Shown in pieces: positions 4,719-6,279 of a DNA stretch of 6,279 bases; position 1 is the stretch's first letter, and each line of letters starts with the position of its first letter. Both the position numbers and the translations under genes were made by a program. Origin of the DNA: Chroococcidiopsidaceae cyanobacterium CP_BM_RX_35 (GTDB lineage Bacteria; Cyanobacteriota; Cyanobacteriia; Cyanobacteriales; Chroococcidiopsidaceae); contig JAFAVL010000429.1 of NCBI GenBank assembly GCA_019242465.1, forward strand, positions 1-6,279. Direction: 5' to 3'. A model generated the notes under the pieces. It did no database searches, was not told the origin of the DNA, and saw nothing but the letters and a program-made list of their open reading frames with translations.

Positions 4719-5786
4719 ATGGAGCTTCGACACCTACAGTACTTCATTGCCGTTGCTGAAGAACTGCATTTCGGACGGGCGGCTGAACGTCTACATATGG
4801 CTCAACCACCCTTGAGTCAACAAATTCACAGTTTAGAGGAAGAGTTGGGAGTGCAGCTGTTGCATCGCACTAAACGCCGAGTCCAATTAACTCAAGCTGG
4901 TCAGGTGTTCCTTGTGGAGGCACGCCGAAGTCTTACTCAAATTGAGCAAACCATCTTGGCAGCTCAGCGGGCAGGAAGGGGTGAGATTGGTTCTCTAGTA
5001 ATGGGCTTTGTCAGTTCTGCTTCCTACAGCCTCCTTCCGGAACTCCTACAAGTTTTCCGCCAGTGCTTCCCGGACGTAGAGCTGACCCTATATGAGCTGA
5101 CAACAGAGCAGCAACTGCAAAAGCTACGTAATGGTGGTCTTGATATTGGTTTTCTCTACCTGCCGTCTTACGACGACTCATTGAGTATTATCTCTGTTAC
5201 GAATGAACCTTTGATAGCAGCGCTACCCCAAAGCCATCCCCTGGCTACATTGCCTCAAATCCCGTTGCTTTCGCTCTCCAGTGAAGCGTTCATTTTGCCT
5301 TTACGTCATCTAGCTGTTGGTTTCTACGACCGGATTGTAAGTGCATGTCAGCAAGCAGGCTTCAGTCCCAGAGTCGTGCAGCACAGCAATACGATCCATA
5401 CCATTGTCAGCTTGGTTGCAGGTGGAATTGGGATCAGTTTAGTCCCAGCTTCTTTCCAAAATCTGCAAAGGACCGGAGTTGTTTATAAGGCATTGCAAAA
5501 GCCGACCCCTGAAGTGGAGATGACTGTAATTTGTCGCAAGGACGATCCGTCTCCAGTCTTGCACGCCTTCCTTAGGGTGATCAAAGAAAGAGTATGCGCC
5601 CGTCAAGTAATGGAAAAAGTAATGGAATGTCCGGCCTGCAGGTCTAACCTAATTGGTAAGAATGGTCTCCGTCGCGGCAAACAATGCTACATTTGCAACC
5701 GCTGCGGTAGACAATTTGTGAGTTCTTCCTTAGTCAAAGCATATCCAGATCAACTCAAGGGAACGCCTCTGACAGCAAGGTATTGA
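4719..5786 (+). CDS. LysR-type transcriptional regulator fused to an IS1 InsA-type zinc ribbon
   Basis: Residues 1-62 are a textbook LysR winged helix-turn-helix (MELRHLQYFIAVAEELHFGR, then AAERLHMAQPPLSQQIHSLE and LGVQLLHRTKR). A linker helix follows, then a complete periplasmic-binding-like effector domain at about 90-295, with the usual GFVSSASYSLLPELL, LDIGFL and VAGGIGISLVPAS segments. LysR proteins normally end near residue 295-300. Here the frame continues into residues 302-355, which begin MECPACRSNLIGKNGLRRGK and contain Cys304/Cys307 and Cys326/Cys329 in CxxC pairs, then CGRQFV: the Zn_Tnp_IS1 zinc ribbon of an IS1 family InsA protein. The natural stop seems to have been lost to an IS insertion and later deletion. 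The regulator half is intact and may still bind DNA and effector; whether the tail is harmless or functional is unknown. The ribosome site is weak (AAGAG). Confidence 0.9.
   Translation: MELRHLQYFIAVAEELHFGRAAERLHMAQPPLSQQIHSLEEELGVQLLHRTKRRVQLTQAGQVFLVEARRSLTQIEQTILAAQRAGRGEIGSLVMGFVSSASYSLLPELLQVFRQCFPDVELTLYELTTEQQLQKLRNGGLDIGFLYLPSYDDSLSIISVTNEPLIAALPQSHPLATLPQIPLLSLSSEAFILPLRHLAVGFYDRIVSACQQAGFSPRVVQHSNTIHTIVSLVAGGIGISLVPASFQNLQRTGVVYKALQKPTPEVEMTVICRKDDPSPVLHAFLRVIKERVCARQVMEKVMECPACRSNLIGKNGLRRGKQCYICNRCGRQFVSSSLVKAYPDQLKGTPLTARY
5605..5627 (+). repeat. Tandem 11-base direct repeat at the LysR/IS junction
   Basis: AAGTAATGGAA occurs at 5605-5615 and again at 5617-5627, a 12-base period that encodes VMEK-VME in the fusion frame. 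It spans the start codon of the InsA-type segment (ATG at 5622) and marks the boundary between LysR and transposase sequence. It may be a slippage duplication created at or after insertion. Confidence 0.6.
5622..5783 (+). mobile_element. IS1 family element remnant (InsA 5' end)
   Basis: The segment encodes the first 54 residues of an InsA-like protein: a zinc ribbon (MECPAC, KNGLRRGKQCYIC, CGRQF) followed by AYPDQLKGTPLTARY, where family members typically continue with a helix-turn-helix (GYS-LK-CL-YVNG). Here that part is diverged and ends at TGA 5784-5786. The helix-turn-helix, InsB catalytic domain and right end are absent, and no clear terminal inverted repeat or target duplication is visible, so the element is immobile. 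Its coding start is in frame with the upstream LysR gene. Confidence 0.7.
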
Positions 5787-5787
5787 T

Positions 5788-5804
5788 GAGGTCAAAACGA
5801 CCTC
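5788..5804. repeat. Short hairpin after the LysR fusion gene
   Basis: GAGGTC (5788-5793) pairs with GACCTC (5799-5804) around a five-base loop. It begins two bases past the stop of the fusion gene. It lacks a T-run, so it is at most an RNA-stabilising stem and not a clear intrinsic terminator. The rest of 5805-5910 shows no gene that I recognise. Confidence 0.4.
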
Positions 5805-5910
5805 CAGCGCGACGCTACAGTTTGGCGACACCAGAAGCATAACCACTATTACAGAGTTGCCTATGTCTGAGTTCGCCGTCCGGGTTCTCATACTTAATCA
5901 GCACTTAGCT

Positions 5911-5939
5911 TTCAAAAAAGTAATTGCCTCATGTATAAT
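5911..5939 (+). promoter_or_regulatory. Promoter of the pentapeptide-repeat gene
   Basis: TTCAAA (5911-5916, four of six to the -35 consensus), a 17-base spacer and a perfect TATAAT (5934-5939). The expected transcription start, about 5945-5947, is only a few bases before the ATG at 5950, so the message would be nearly leaderless. This fits the absence of any Shine-Dalgarno sequence before that ATG. Confidence 0.6.
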
Positions 5940-5949
5940 AACCCCAACT

Positions 5950-6279
5950 ATGTCTCAGGATTTTTCTGCTCAGGATTTGCAAGGGCGCTCTTTCGCTGGT
6001 CTTGACCTATCTGGAGCTAACTTTAGCTCCGCTGACATCCGTGGGGCAGACTTTTCTCATGCCATCCTGAGGGGTGCTAACTTCAGTCAGGTCAAAGCTG
6101 GACTGCCAAGTCACTGGTCTATAGGTTTAGTTCTAAGCTCGTGGCTTCTGTCAGGATTCTCTGGGGTGTGGACCGGATTAGGTAGTAATTTGGTCGCGCT
6201 TTTCCTAGAGAATATTCACCCAGACACCTTTAGTACTGGAGCGGTCTCCAGCATCCTGCTTGTCGTCTTCTTGATGGTT
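5950..6279 (+). CDS. Pentapeptide-repeat membrane protein, 3' end outside the window
   Basis: The frame is open from the ATG to the window edge (110 residues). Residues 10-48 are pentapeptide repeats (LQGRSFAGLDLSGANFSSAD, then IRGADFSHAILRGANF), which fold as a right-handed quadrilateral beta-helix. They are followed by KAGLPSHWSIGL and a hydrophobic region at about 56-86, with a second one starting about 97 (VSSILLVVFLMV). The order of N-terminal pentapeptides, KAGL motif and multi-pass membrane part is one I recall from many cyanobacterial proteins of unknown function. It is likely in the inner or thylakoid membrane with the repeats as a soluble cap. Start 5950 is preferred over an in-frame ATG at 5863 because a strong -10 box lies between them and homologs begin MSQDFS-like. 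No ribosome site is visible. Confidence 0.85.
   Translation, partial: MSQDFSAQDLQGRSFAGLDLSGANFSSADIRGADFSHAILRGANFSQVKAGLPSHWSIGLVLSSWLLSGFSGVWTGLGSNLVALFLENIHPDTFSTGAVSSILLVVFLMV

Noticed and set aside
5863..5949. Upstream in-frame ATG as start of the pentapeptide-repeat protein
   Set aside because: The extra 29 residues look unlike the family, there is no ribosome site, and the TATAAT box lies downstream of that ATG.

Overview
The window looks like an accessory stretch of a cyanobacterial chromosome. The evidence is a perfect HIP1 octamer (GCGATCGC) at 1383-1390, moderate GC with AT-rich spacers, and gene families typical of filamentous or unicellular cyanobacteria: a Uma2-type gene, a DUF1565 beta-helix protein with a cyanobacterial envelope-type middle domain, a pentapeptide-repeat membrane protein, and IS1-type transposase debris. 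No genus can be assigned from the sequence alone.

Layout. Bases 1-365 hold gene remnants: an internally deleted Uma2 nuclease-like gene that runs straight into the C-terminal end of a carboxymuconolactone decarboxylase/AhpD-like gene, which is broken by a stop and a frameshift. Next, on the minus strand, comes a large secreted DUF1565/right-handed beta-helix protein (410-2383). Its N-terminal coding region contains a cluster of perfect GC-rich hairpins kept in frame, and its 5' leader carries another hairpin. An NTF2/SnoaL-like protein (2579-3019, minus) lies head-to-head with a zinc-ribbon membrane protein (3051-3503, plus). A 64-residue orphan protein (3661-3855, plus) overlaps tail-to-tail with a gamma-class (AroQ) chorismate mutase-like gene (3823-4395, minus). 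A 323-bp AT-rich spacer with a 9-bp inverted repeat separates that gene from a divergent LysR-type regulator (4719-5786, plus). The LysR frame continues without a stop into an IS1 InsA-type zinc ribbon. The window ends inside a pentapeptide-repeat membrane protein (5950 onward), which has a good promoter almost touching its start codon.

How the genes work together. There is no obvious multi-gene operon. The clearest possible functional pair is the LysR regulator and the divergent chorismate mutase, the usual arrangement for a LysR regulator and its target, though this is inference. The most unusual features are the LysR-InsA zinc-ribbon fusion, the in-frame hairpin cluster in the DUF1565 gene, and the apparent loss of the signal peptide from the chorismate mutase. 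I see no convincing evidence of a complete new defence or mobile system; the signals point to insertion, deletion and small-repeat activity remodelling existing genes.
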